Shown here in pieces: positions 1 to 6,846 of a stretch of 17,003 bases of DNA. The notes under the pieces were generated by a model, which saw nothing but the letters and a program-made list of their open reading frames with translations, was not told the origin of the DNA and searched no databases. Source of the stretch: an uncultured Actinomycetes bacterium. Lineage in GTDB: Bacteria; Actinomycetota; Actinomycetes; Nanopelagicales; Nanopelagicaceae. The stretch spans positions 1-17,003 of the forward strand of contig CAIZHT010000190.1 in the NCBI GenBank assembly GCA_903932885.1. Direction: 5' to 3'. Position 1 is the first letter of the stretch. Every line of letters starts with the position of its first letter. The position numbers and the translations under genes are program-made.

Positions 1-39
1 CCCCCCCACTTCACATTACCTAAGTGATGTATTCCTTAC

Positions 40-1089
40 TTATGCCTTTGGATCTGTTGGAACTACAACTTCACCAGAAGCGATCTTTGCTGAGTACTCA
101 TCGATCTTTGAAGTGATGTCATCGATATATCCACCTGTGGTTGTATATCCAACGCCACCTTCAGCAACACCCCAAGTCTTTACTCCTGCAGTTGCTGTTC
201 CGGCTAGTGCATCCTTAACAAATGCATTGACACCTGTATCAACGCGCTTGAGCATTGATGTAAGGATTGTTGTTACGTAATCAGCATGTGCTGGGTATGT
301 AGCTTCATCTGCATCTACGCCGATTGACCACTTTCCGAGCTCAGAGCCAGCTTTGTGCATACCAGTTCCGGTTCCGCCAGCTGCTGCATAAACAACATCT
401 GCGCCGTTCTCGTACATACCCTTAGCAGCTTCGTATCCCTTTGCAGGATCGTTGAATCCTGAGAAGTCAGGGAAGTTGCTGATGTATGTTGATTGAACCT
501 TGATCTTTGGGTTTACAGCTTTAGCACCTGCGATAAAGCCAGCTTCGAATTTAGCGATGAGAGGTGTATTTACTCCACCGATAAATCCAACATTATTTGA
601 CTTGCTCTTCAGGGCTGCTGCAACACCTACAAGGTATGAGCCTTCTTCTTCTTTGAAGACGATGCTATGAACGTTATCTGCTGTAACAGATGAGTCATCT
701 ACGATTCCCCATTGAATTTCAGGAAATTCTGGTGCAACTTTTGCAAGTGCAGCGGCATATGTAAAGCCAACTACAACGATTGGGTTTGCACCCTTTTGTG
801 CCATAAGACGAAGACGCTCAGCGCGCTGATCATCTGTAGCTGTTGGGTTATCTTGTGACTCAATGAGCTTAAGGTTTGGATTTTCTGCAAGTAGTGGCTC
901 TACACCAATGTATGCAAGCTGGTTAAAGCCTGGAACATCGCGTCCGCCGAGGCTATAGGCAATTCCAATTGTGCCTTCAGCTGTTGATGCTGCATCTTCG
1001 CTATCGCTACCGCAACCGGTCACGACTGAAGCGGTTAGGGCTGCAGCAATTGCTATTGCTCCCCAACGACCTAGAAGTTTTTTCTGCAT
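40..1089 (-). CDS. BMP-family ABC transporter substrate-binding lipoprotein
   Basis: A 349-residue BMP/Med/PnrA-family solute-binding lipoprotein, a group whose characterised members bind nucleosides (PnrA/TmpC type). Residues 1-25 form a type II signal peptide: basic MQKK, a hydrophobic stretch at 10-23, then lipobox VTGC with Cys26 as the lipidated residue. The mature part begins with IGIAYSLGGR (41-50) and GFNQ, the usual start of the family, and later contains the GVDAD segment that lies in the ligand cleft in relatives. The ATG is preceded by AAAAGGAGA at 1098-1106, a good Shine-Dalgarno. The protein is presumably anchored outside the membrane and passes its ligand to an ABC permease that is not in the window (it may lie beyond the left edge). 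It is divergent from a ribokinase, which favours a ribose-containing ligand such as a nucleoside. Family assignment is secure; the ligand is inferred. Confidence 0.93.
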   Translation of the reverse strand: MQKKLLGRWGAIAIAAALTASVVTGCGSDSEDAASTAEGTIGIAYSLGGRDVPGFNQLAYIGVEPLLAENPNLKLIESQDNPTATDDQRAERLRLMAQKGANPIVVVGFTYAAALAKVAPEFPEIQWGIVDDSSVTADNVHSIVFKEEEGSYLVGVAAALKSKSNNVGFIGGVNTPLIAKFEAGFIAGAKAVNPKIKVQSTYISNFPDFSGFNDPAKGYEAAKGMYENGADVVYAAAGGTGTGMHKAGSELGKWSIGVDADEATYPAHADYVTTILTSMLKRVDTGVNAFVKDALAGTATAGVKTWGVAEGGVGYTTTGGYIDDITSKIDEYSAKIASGEVVVPTDPKA

Positions 1090-1114
1090 TCGGTATTTCT
1101 CCTTTTAGTTGTTT

Positions 1115-1126
1115 GAGTGATCACTC
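1115..1126. promoter_or_regulatory. 12-bp perfect palindrome in the BMP leader
   Basis: GAGTGATCACTC is a perfect 12-bp palindrome, 25 bp upstream of the BMP lipoprotein start and just ahead of its Shine-Dalgarno. A dimeric repressor binding here would sit in the 5' leader or at the promoter of the BMP gene. The binding protein is unknown, and the function is inferred from symmetry and position only. Confidence 0.4.
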
Positions 1127-1200
1127 GTTTGGAACTATTAAACTTTGATCGTATGAAAGTTTTTCACATTCCACTTGCGCAGAACAGTGACTGACTCGCC

Positions 1201-1210
1201 TTTGATCAAA
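1201..1210. promoter_or_regulatory. TTTGATCAAA palindrome, possible -35 area of the ribokinase promoter
   Basis: TTTGATCAAA is a perfect 10-bp palindrome about 25 bp upstream of the LacI-type operator. It contains TTGATC, which could serve as a -35 hexamer, with CTTCTTAAT around 1225-1233 as a weak -10. The core TTTGATC recurs at 1144-1150, and TGATCA lies inside the 1115-1126 palindrome. The promoter reading is weak; the repeated core is directly visible. Confidence 0.3.
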
Positions 1211-1233
1211 TCTGTGGGGATGACGCTTCTTAA

Positions 1234-1247
1234 TGGAAACGATTGCA
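1234..1247. promoter_or_regulatory. LacI-family operator
   Basis: TGGAAACGATTGCA matches the LacI/GalR-family operator pattern TGnAAnCGnTTnCA at every fixed position, centred on CG at 1240-1241. It lies in the divergent region between the BMP lipoprotein and ribokinase genes, 70 bp upstream of the ribokinase ATG, where a sugar-responsive LacI-type repressor would block ribokinase transcription and possibly affect the BMP promoter. No LacI regulator gene is in the window, so the regulator must be encoded elsewhere. Confidence 0.65.
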
Positions 1248-1316
1248 GAGAGCGTATCTCTTGGGCTAGTGTTTCGTCTACGCTCAAAAGAGATGAGTCC
1301 TTTGGAGGGTAAAGTA

Positions 1317-2270
1317 ATGGTTGATAGTTTGCATGCTGGCTCTCCAAAAAATCTCCCAACAGTCGTTGTTGTAGGTAGCACCATGATGGACATGATCACC
1401 TACATCGACACAGTTCCGCAAAGTGGAGAAACCCTTATCGGTGATTCATTTGCATTGGGTTTTGGCGGTAAAGGCGCAAACCAATCTGTGATGGCCAGTC
1501 GCATGGGTGCGCATGTATATATGGTCAACACTTTAGGTGATGATGTTTTTGGTGATTCAACTCTAAAAAATTTTCAAGATCAAGGAATTAATACCTCGTT
1601 TGTAGAACGTACCAGCGGCGCAAGTGGTGTTGCCCCTATATGGGTTGAAAAAGATGGATCGAATCGAATTATTTGTGTACCGGGATCAAATAATTCAATG
1701 ACTGCTGAGCAAGCAGTCAGAGCAATTGAATCGATTGCCGATATAGATATCGTTATTGGTCAGTTAGAGATTCCGCAAGAAGTAACTGCTGCCGCCTTTC
1801 GTGCAGCTGCGAAAAAAGGAATTAGGACAATACTAAATCCAGCACCCTTTGCTCCATTATCTGCAGAGTTGCTGGCAGCCAGTGACTGGATAGCACCAAA
1901 TGAACACGAGTTCGCATCTATGGATCCACAGAAGCGCTCACCTGATTCTGACGAAACAATTGCTGATTTAGCGCGATTACTTGGTAAGCGAATCCTGGTT
2001 ACCTTAGGCGAATTAGGTGCAGCATTTACGGCATCAACGGGTGAAATTGTTCGAATTCCTTCGCCAAAGGTAAACGCGATCGACACAACGGGTGCAGGAG
2101 ATTCCTTTGTGGGTGCTTTTGCATACGGATTAGCACGTGGGATGTCAGAGGAGTTAGCAGTAAAACTTGGTTGTGCTTGTGCTTCTCAAAGCGTGACCCG
2201 CCGAGGCACTCAATCGTCCTACAGCTCTAAAGAGGAAGCTCAAGAGATTATAAAAGCAGTAACTAGTTAG
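1317..2270 (+). CDS. rbsK: Ribokinase (PfkB family)
   Basis: Phosphorylates D-ribose to ribose-5-phosphate with ATP, feeding the pentose phosphate pathway and PRPP synthesis. The 317-residue protein has the PfkB N-terminal signature GFGGKGANQS (48-57), the ribokinase-type QLEIP (149-153) and NPAP (174-177), and the C-terminal signature DTTGAGDSF (256-264) with catalytic Asp262. The C-terminal SVTRRGTQ resembles the SVTRxGAQ of true ribokinases, favouring RbsK over fructokinase or adenosine kinase. I chose the ATG at 1317 because GGAGGG at 1304-1309 is a strong, correctly spaced Shine-Dalgarno. The longer reading from 1233 starts inside the LacI-type operator and adds 28 residues with no family match. 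It is divergent from the BMP lipoprotein, and its stop codon overlaps that of the convergent second BMP gene. Another pentose or nucleoside kinase specificity is possible but less likely. Confidence 0.93.
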   Translation: MVDSLHAGSPKNLPTVVVVGSTMMDMITYIDTVPQSGETLIGDSFALGFGGKGANQSVMASRMGAHVYMVNTLGDDVFGDSTLKNFQDQGINTSFVERTSGASGVAPIWVEKDGSNRIICVPGSNNSMTAEQAVRAIESIADIDIVIGQLEIPQEVTAAAFRAAAKKGIRTILNPAPFAPLSAELLAASDWIAPNEHEFASMDPQKRSPDSDETIADLARLLGKRILVTLGELGAAFTASTGEIVRIPSPKVNAIDTTGAGDSFVGAFAYGLARGMSEELAVKLGCACASQSVTRRGTQSSYSSKEEAQEIIKAVTS

Positions 2271-3268
2271 TCCTTTACTAGCAGGGCCTGCTTCTTTGCC
2301 ACTGCCAGTTGTTTAGAAAAAGGATTGAGTAACTTACTTCTAACGTCAATCGTAATTCCATCATCTGATACATCAAATCTATGACCGTAGATACCTAAAT
2401 CCTTATCAATGATATCTAGGTATTGAGAACCGTTTACCGCAGCACTTGCCACATTAAAGACAGCAGTATCAACTCGCTTCTCGATTCTGGCTAACAAAAA
2501 TTCCTTTGATGCAGGACTTACTCGCAAGAATTGATCTGGCGTAACACTGATTAGATAAACCATTGGCATACTCTTTTTGCGATTCTTAGAAAGATTTTGC
2601 TTTGTGATTTCATCAAGCACATCCGTGGAGGAGCCACGAATACCTAAATAAATAATATCAACACCTGAATCTATAAGATCTTTTGCAGTAGCGGCGTAAT
2701 TCTTGTTAGCAAAAGAAAGTGTCGCTTTTACTGTTTTTTTTGTATTCCTAACGCCGACATTGAAACCATTCCAAAATAGTTTGCTCTGCTTCTCATTGAC
2801 AATCATGGCCACTTTGCCGCTCTTTGTGGCAAGTGCTGCAGCAGCACCCGCTAAATATGCACCTTGGCTTTCTGCAAAAATTATTGAAGTCACATTGAGG
2901 TGGGCAACACTTGCATCGTCAATAAGAATAAATTGTGTGTCAGGATACTTCTGTGCACTTGCATCAACTGCTGCTGCATAGTCACTTCCAATAGCGATAA
3001 TTGGATTTGCATTCTTTTCTACAAGAGATGACAAACGTGTTTCTCGATCGCTTTGAGTACCAAATGTGACAGTAGATTCAAACTTAGCTTTCAACTCTTT
3101 TACTGCTCTATCCACTCCAGCACCTGCTGCATCATTGAATCCGCTATCTCCGCGGCCCCCAATGTCATATGCGATCCCGATAAGTGGTGGGGTTACTCCA
3201 TGAGCAGGAAGAGCAATAAGAGGAAGAGCTAAAGAAATCAGAAGGGTGAATAGTCGAAGCCTCTTCAC
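2267..3268 (-). CDS. BMP-like solute-binding protein, non-lipidated and divergent
   Basis: A 333-residue BMP-domain protein. Residues 1-24 look like a type I signal peptide ([10 protein letters not shown]..., cleavage probably after AHG); there is no lipobox cysteine, unlike the BMP lipoprotein at 40-1089. The mature part opens with [17 protein letters not shown], a canonical BMP start. The KRVDTAVFN segment matches KRVDTGVNA in the other copy, so the two are paralogues. The GVDAD cleft segment of the lipoprotein is not recognisable here ([11 protein letters not shown] instead), so ligand binding may be altered. It starts with GTG at 3266-3268, overlapping the trpS stop as GTGA, so it is probably translated by coupling. 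Its stop overlaps that of the convergent ribokinase. It could be a soluble periplasmic/secreted binding protein or a sensor component. The fold call is secure, the role unknown. Confidence 0.85.
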   Translation of the reverse strand: MKRLRLFTLLISLALPLIALPAHGVTPPLIGIAYDIGGRGDSGFNDAAGAGVDRAVKELKAKFESTVTFGTQSDRETRLSSLVEKNANPIIAIGSDYAAAVDASAQKYPDTQFILIDDASVAHLNVTSIIFAESQGAYLAGAAAALATKSGKVAMIVNEKQSKLFWNGFNVGVRNTKKTVKATLSFANKNYAATAKDLIDSGVDIIYLGIRGSSTDVLDEITKQNLSKNRKKSMPMVYLISVTPDQFLRVSPASKEFLLARIEKRVDTAVFNVASAAVNGSQYLDIIDKDLGIYGHRFDVSDDGITIDVRSKLLNPFSKQLAVAKKQALLVKD

Positions 3269-4272
3269 TTCACGACCCCAAGATTTGCGTACGTTTGATC
3301 AACTGTTTTCGACGCTACAGAGTGAGCCTTGGCAGCACCATCATGGAGAATTGAGAGCAAGTTCGATTCATCTTCGAGTAATTCGAGTGCACGTGCACGT
3401 ATTGGCCTGAAATATTCAACAACAACTTCAGCTACAGCTGACTTGAAATCACCATAGCCCTTTCCATCAAAATCCTTTTCAATTGCTTGAATTGTTTGGC
3501 CAGAGAGTGCGCTATGAATGGTAAGCAGATTACTAATTCCTGGCTTCTCTTTCTCATCAAATCGAACTTCTCTGCCGGCATCAGTTGTCGCACTCTTTAT
3601 CTTCTTAGCATTGGACTCTGGTGTATCCATAATTTCGATTACGCCAGCTACAGAGCCAGATGACTTACTCATTTTTGCAGTTGCATCTTGCAAATCATTG
3701 ATCTTTGCTGCAGTTTTTAGAATATAAGCATCTGGAATTTGAAAAGTTTGGCCATACTTTGTATTGAATCGTTGCGCTAAATCACGCGTGAGTTCGATAT
3801 GTTGACGTTGATCTTCACCCACTGGAACATAATCTGCTTGGTATAAAAGAATGTCAGCAGCTTGCAACATTGGATAAGTAAAGAGACCTACGACCGTACG
3901 ATCTGAGCCGTTCTTTGAAGATTTATCTTTGAACTGAGTCATACGACTAGCTTCCCCAAAACCAGTAAGACATTCCATAATCCAACCTAATTGGTTGTGT
4001 TGAGGTACTTGAGATTGAATAAAGAGAGTTGATTTCTCGGGCGAAATTCCAAGTGCTAATAACTGGGCTGCAGATGCCAGTGTGCGCTTTCTAAATTGTG
4101 CTGGATTGGTTTCAATTGTTAGGGCATGTAAATCCACTATGCAATAAAAGGCATCATGTCCATCCTGAAGATCAACCCATTGTTTGACCGCACCTAAATA
4201 ATTTCCAAGATGGAAAGAGTCACTAGTCGGTTGAATTCCCGAGAGCACTCTCTTTGCGGCTTTAGCGGTCAT
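3265..4272 (-). CDS. trpS: Tryptophan--tRNA ligase
   Basis: Class I aminoacyl-tRNA synthetase that charges tRNA-Trp in the cytoplasm. At 335 residues it matches the usual bacterial length (about 330). [17 protein letters not shown] (11-27) holds the HIGH-equivalent HLGN (21-24), [19 protein letters not shown] (152-170) is highly TrpRS-specific, and KMSKS lies at 200-204. The ATG at 4270-4272 lacks a clear Shine-Dalgarno; only GAGA-like bases occur about 10 nt upstream. The gene is 19 bp downstream of the CNNM/CorC gene, so co-transcription is likely, although an AT-rich TTATATAAAT stretch at the end of the upstream gene could be an internal promoter. The stop overlaps the GTG start of the second BMP gene. 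There is no sign of truncation. Confidence 0.97.
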   Translation of the reverse strand: MTAKAAKRVLSGIQPTSDSFHLGNYLGAVKQWVDLQDGHDAFYCIVDLHALTIETNPAQFRKRTLASAAQLLALGISPEKSTLFIQSQVPQHNQLGWIMECLTGFGEASRMTQFKDKSSKNGSDRTVVGLFTYPMLQAADILLYQADYVPVGEDQRQHIELTRDLAQRFNTKYGQTFQIPDAYILKTAAKINDLQDATAKMSKSSGSVAGVIEIMDTPESNAKKIKSATTDAGREVRFDEKEKPGISNLLTIHSALSGQTIQAIEKDFDGKGYGDFKSAVAEVVVEYFRPIRARALELLEDESNLLSILHDGAAKAHSVASKTVDQTYANLGVVK

Positions 4273-4291
4273 GGAGTGATTCTCGCATGAT

Positions 4292-5587
4292 TTATATAAC
4301 TCTCGATATTAATAGACGTCCAGCCCGCTTGCCTTCCATAGAAAGTACCGTGATGCGAATGCCATTGATACTGGCAACATCACCTTCGCGAGGGATATGA
4401 CCGAGAAAATGCATTACAAATCCACTCGCAGTTTCATATGGCCCCTCAGGAATTTCTATACCTGAGTCATCGCGTAAATCTTCAACAGAAATGAGTCCAT
4501 CTACCTCGAAATCCTCCGTCTGAGATTGTGTAGGTAGTGCCTCTTGGTACTCGTCATATTCATCGCGAATATCGCCAATAAGAGATTCGACGAGATCTTC
4601 TAAGGTAACAATTCCATCAGTGCCACCATATTCATCGAGCACGATTGCTAAATGCTGGCGCTGATTTCGCATTTCAGTGAGCGCAGGTAAAACACCTTTT
4701 GTACCAGGCAAATACATAATATTGCGCACAAGTTCTTGAATCTTTCCACCAGAAGATGCAAGTGAAGTATCCAACAAATCGCGCACATGGATAAAACCAA
4801 TTACTTCATCACTAGAACCTCGTACAACGGGATAACGAGAATGTGCTTTCTCTACTGCAAGTGCAATTGCTTTAGATACGGTGAGTGAACCATCCATGAA
4901 ATCAACCTCTGTACGGGGAACCATGAGTTCATGTACTTGGCGCTCAGATGCGTTAAAGACTTCTTCTACAATGTCTCGCTCTTCATCAGTTAGGGCTGCA
5001 TGTCCAGCCACTAAATCAAGGAGCTCTTCTTCAGACATCGCACTTCTTTGTTCTTTAGGATCAACACCAAATACGCGCACAACAAAGTCTGTAGATTTTG
5101 AGAGCAACCAAATGACAGGGCGAAACAATTTTGCCGTGAAATCAATTGCAGCAGCGGATGCGAGTGCAATCTCTTCGGTGCGAAAAAGTGCCAAACGTTT
5201 TGGAACGAGTTCGCCAAATACAAGTGAAAAATATGCAATCACTAATGTCACGCCAACTAACGATGTAGTTGTGCTCCATGTTGGTGAAACTCCAAGATCT
5301 TCTAACCAAGGGATTACATATGCGCCAAGTTTTTCTGCGCCAAGAGCTGCAGATAGAAAACCACAGACGGTCACACCTACTTGAGCCGCAGCTAAGAATC
5401 GATTGGGATTTTGAGCAAGAGCGGCGACGCGAGCGCCACGTCGACCTTTGGTTGAGAGTTGGCGAATCTGGCTATCTCGCAGTGAGATAAGTGCGATTTC
5501 TGCGGCAACGAAGAAAGAGGCAAGGAGAATAAGCCCTGCAACCGTGGCGAGGTCGCCAACGAGTGATCCCAGCGAATGCGACTCCAT
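4292..5587 (-). CDS. CNNM/CorC-type membrane protein with tandem CBS domains (hemolysin-family)
   Basis: A 431-residue member of the DUF21-CBS-CorC family, annotated as hemolysin-like or CorC/CNNM. Members are implicated in Mg2+/Co2+ efflux. Domains in order: CNNM (DUF21) transmembrane region about 10-190 with hydrophobic segments near 11-34, 66-83, 108-124 and 142-165, including the family motif FGELVPK (124-130); two CBS domains about 215-275 and 280-340, starting at VPRTEV (223-228) and ending with [17 protein letters not shown] (318-334); and a C-terminal CorC/HlyC domain about 355-431. The start codon is preceded by GGGAAATA. TATACT on the minus strand (5597-5602) ends 9 nt before the ATG, suggesting leaderless or near-leaderless transcription. 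It heads the corC-trpS-BMP run. Transport function is inferred from the family. Confidence 0.92.
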   Translation of the reverse strand: MESHSLGSLVGDLATVAGLILLASFFVAAEIALISLRDSQIRQLSTKGRRGARVAALAQNPNRFLAAAQVGVTVCGFLSAALGAEKLGAYVIPWLEDLGVSPTWSTTTSLVGVTLVIAYFSLVFGELVPKRLALFRTEEIALASAAAIDFTAKLFRPVIWLLSKSTDFVVRVFGVDPKEQRSAMSEEELLDLVAGHAALTDEERDIVEEVFNASERQVHELMVPRTEVDFMDGSLTVSKAIALAVEKAHSRYPVVRGSSDEVIGFIHVRDLLDTSLASSGGKIQELVRNIMYLPGTKGVLPALTEMRNQRQHLAIVLDEYGGTDGIVTLEDLVESLIGDIRDEYDEYQEALPTQSQTEDFEVDGLISVEDLRDDSGIEIPEGPYETASGFVMHFLGHIPREGDVASINGIRITVLSMEGKRAGRLLISRVI

Positions 5588-5596
5588 TATTTCCCA

Positions 5597-5620
5597 AGTA
5601 TAGGACTTCCCTTTTCCGGG
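5597..5620 (-). promoter_or_regulatory. Candidate promoter of the CNNM/CorC gene
   Basis: On the minus strand TATACT (plus 5597-5602) matches five of six bases of TATAAT and ends 9 nt before the CorC-type ATG. About 18 nt further upstream is a weak -35, ATAACA (four of six bases of TTGACA), just beyond the interval given. The spacing would put transcription start at or a few bases before the ATG, as in the leaderless transcripts common in actinobacteria. Based only on hexamer match and spacing. Confidence 0.4.
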
Positions 5621-5644
5621 TGTTATGCCCTAGCCTTCCTTCAC

Positions 5645-5664
5645 GCTCAAGGAACCCCTTGGGC
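5645..5664 (+). other. Hairpin 1 in the ABC ATPase leader
   Basis: GCTCAAGG and CCTTGGGC pair into an 8-bp stem (seven Watson-Crick pairs, one G-U) around the tetraloop AACC. No T-run follows, so it is not an intrinsic terminator. It is one of two stem-loops in the 5' leader of the ATPase at 5719. The 5641-5700 stretch is 40/60 G+C by direct count, clearly richer than the surrounding sequence. Confidence 0.5.
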
Positions 5665-5683
5665 GCCTTCATCCTCGGACCGT

Positions 5684-5701
5684 CGGGCACGTACCTGCCC
5701 G
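5684..5701 (+). other. Hairpin 2 in the ABC ATPase leader, abutting the RBS
   Basis: CGGGCA and TGCCCG form a perfect 6-bp GC-rich stem with the loop CGTACC, ending two bases before the Shine-Dalgarno GAAGGAG (5704-5710). Its position suggests an effect on ribosome access or mRNA stability. The function is inferred. Confidence 0.45.
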
Positions 5702-5718
5702 GAGAAGGAGATATAAAA

Positions 5719-6801
5719 ATGGCATCAGTTGTATTCGAAGCCGCTACACGCATCTATCCAGGAACAACTGCACCTGCAGTCGACAAGTTGAACCTCACTG
5801 TCAATGATGGTGAATTTCTTGTACTTGTCGGACCATCAGGTTGCGGTAAGTCAACATCACTTCGTATGTTGGCAGGACTTGAAGAGATCGATAACGGACG
5901 TATCTTGATCGGCGATCGCGATGTAACAAATGTTGCACCAAAAGATCGCGACATTGCAATGGTTTTCCAGTCATATGCGCTTTACCCACATATGACAGTT
6001 GCGGAGAACATGGGATTCGCTCTCAAAATTGCAGGAACACCTAAGGAAGAACGCAGTCGTCGTGTTCTTGAAGCAGCAAAGTTGCTCGACCTTGAGCCAT
6101 ACCTAGAGCGCAAGCCAAAGGCTCTATCAGGTGGACAACGTCAGCGCGTTGCTATGGGTCGCGCAATTGTTCGCGAACCACAGGTATTCCTTATGGATGA
6201 ACCACTATCAAACCTTGATGCGAAGTTGCGCGTAGCAACTCGTACACAAATTGCAGCGCTACAGCGCCGCCTTGGTATCACAACTGTTTATGTAACTCAC
6301 GACCAGGTTGAAGCTATGACCATGGGTGATCGCGTAGCAGTGTTGAAGGATGGACTTCTTCAGCAAGTTGATACTCCTCGTAATCTTTATGACAATCCAG
6401 CAAATGCATTCGTTGCAGGATTTATTGGATCACCAGCAATGAACTTGCTCAATGCTCCAGTAAGTGGCGGAAAAGCAATGCTCGGAGATCTAGCAATTGC
6501 AGTTCCTGCAAGTGCTGGCGCAACTGTCACAGTTGGTATTCGTCCAGAAGGCTTCACACCAGCAACAACAGGCTTCCACGTTCTCGTAGAAGTTGTTGAA
6601 GAGCTCGGTGCAGATGCATTCGTTTACGGAAAGCCAGCGGATCAAACAGTCAAGTTTGCTAATGCAACTGACGAAGGCGCACAAGTAATTGTTCGCTGGG
6701 ATCCAAAGAACCCACCTAAGCCAGGACAGACAATTACTGTTGGTGTAAACCCAGCAGCTGTTCACCTCTTCAATGCAACAACTGGAGAGCGCATTAAGTA
6801 A
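5719..6801 (+). CDS. ugpC: Sugar ABC transporter ATP-binding protein, MsiK/UgpC/MalK type
   Basis: A 360-residue ATPase of the CUT1 carbohydrate importer class, which powers uptake of oligosaccharides or glycerol-3-phosphate. Walker A is GPSGCGKST (38-46), the Q-loop [12 protein letters not shown] (82-93), the signature LSGGQRQRV (136-144), Walker [13 protein letters not shown] (156-167) with catalytic Glu161, and the switch His194 in YVTHD. The C-terminal 120 residues are the OB/TOBE regulatory domain typical of MalK/UgpC/MsiK. I chose the ATG at 5719 because GAAGGAG at 5704-5710 is a strong Shine-Dalgarno; an in-frame upstream reading from 5563 has no family match. No binding protein or permeases lie beside it, so, like Streptomyces MsiK, it may be a shared ATPase for several importers. 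The symbol reflects family naming; substrates are not determinable here. A strong terminator follows. Confidence 0.95.
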   Translation: MASVVFEAATRIYPGTTAPAVDKLNLTVNDGEFLVLVGPSGCGKSTSLRMLAGLEEIDNGRILIGDRDVTNVAPKDRDIAMVFQSYALYPHMTVAENMGFALKIAGTPKEERSRRVLEAAKLLDLEPYLERKPKALSGGQRQRVAMGRAIVREPQVFLMDEPLSNLDAKLRVATRTQIAALQRRLGITTVYVTHDQVEAMTMGDRVAVLKDGLLQQVDTPRNLYDNPANAFVAGFIGSPAMNLLNAPVSGGKAMLGDLAIAVPASAGATVTVGIRPEGFTPATTGFHVLVEVVEELGADAFVYGKPADQTVKFANATDEGAQVIVRWDPKNPPKPGQTITVGVNPAAVHLFNATTGERIK

Positions 6802-6810
6802 TTGAAATAG

Positions 6811-6846
6811 AAAAATCCCCGCCGGGTAACTGGCGGGGATTTTTTT
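6811..6846. terminator. Bidirectional intrinsic terminator
   Basis: AAAAATCCCCGCC (6811-6823) pairs with GGCGGGGAT plus TTTTTT (6832-6846) around the loop GGGTAACT. The GC-rich stem has a T-run on the plus strand, ending the ABC ATPase transcript, and the A-run at 6811-6815 becomes a T-run on the minus strand, ending the aldehyde dehydrogenase-DUF779 transcript. The DUF779 TAA (6845-6847) overlaps the right end of the element. Confidence 0.93.

Noticed and set aside
1..39. C7 run and small dyad downstream of the BMP lipoprotein
   Set aside because: Only a weak 5-bp stem can be drawn and no T-run is seen on the minus strand before the edge, so no terminator can be called.
1233..1316. Longer ribokinase reading starting at 1233
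   Set aside because: The extra 28 residues match nothing in the family, start within a LacI-type operator and lack a Shine-Dalgarno, whereas the ATG at 1317 has GGAGGG at ideal spacing.
1121..1399. Minus-strand 92-codon frame across the BMP/ribokinase gap
   Set aside because: It overlaps the ribokinase start, the operator and the BMP leader, has no RBS and shows no recognisable motif.
4881..5384. 167-codon open frame antisense to the CorC-type gene
   Set aside because: It is Ser/Thr-rich, lacks an RBS and lies fully opposite conserved DUF21/CBS coding sequence, so it is a shadow frame.
5563..5718. 52-residue N-terminal extension of the ABC ATPase
   Set aside because: It begins inside the divergent CorC-type gene, is unlike any MsiK/UgpC N-terminus, and the ATG at 5719 has a strong GAAGGAG.
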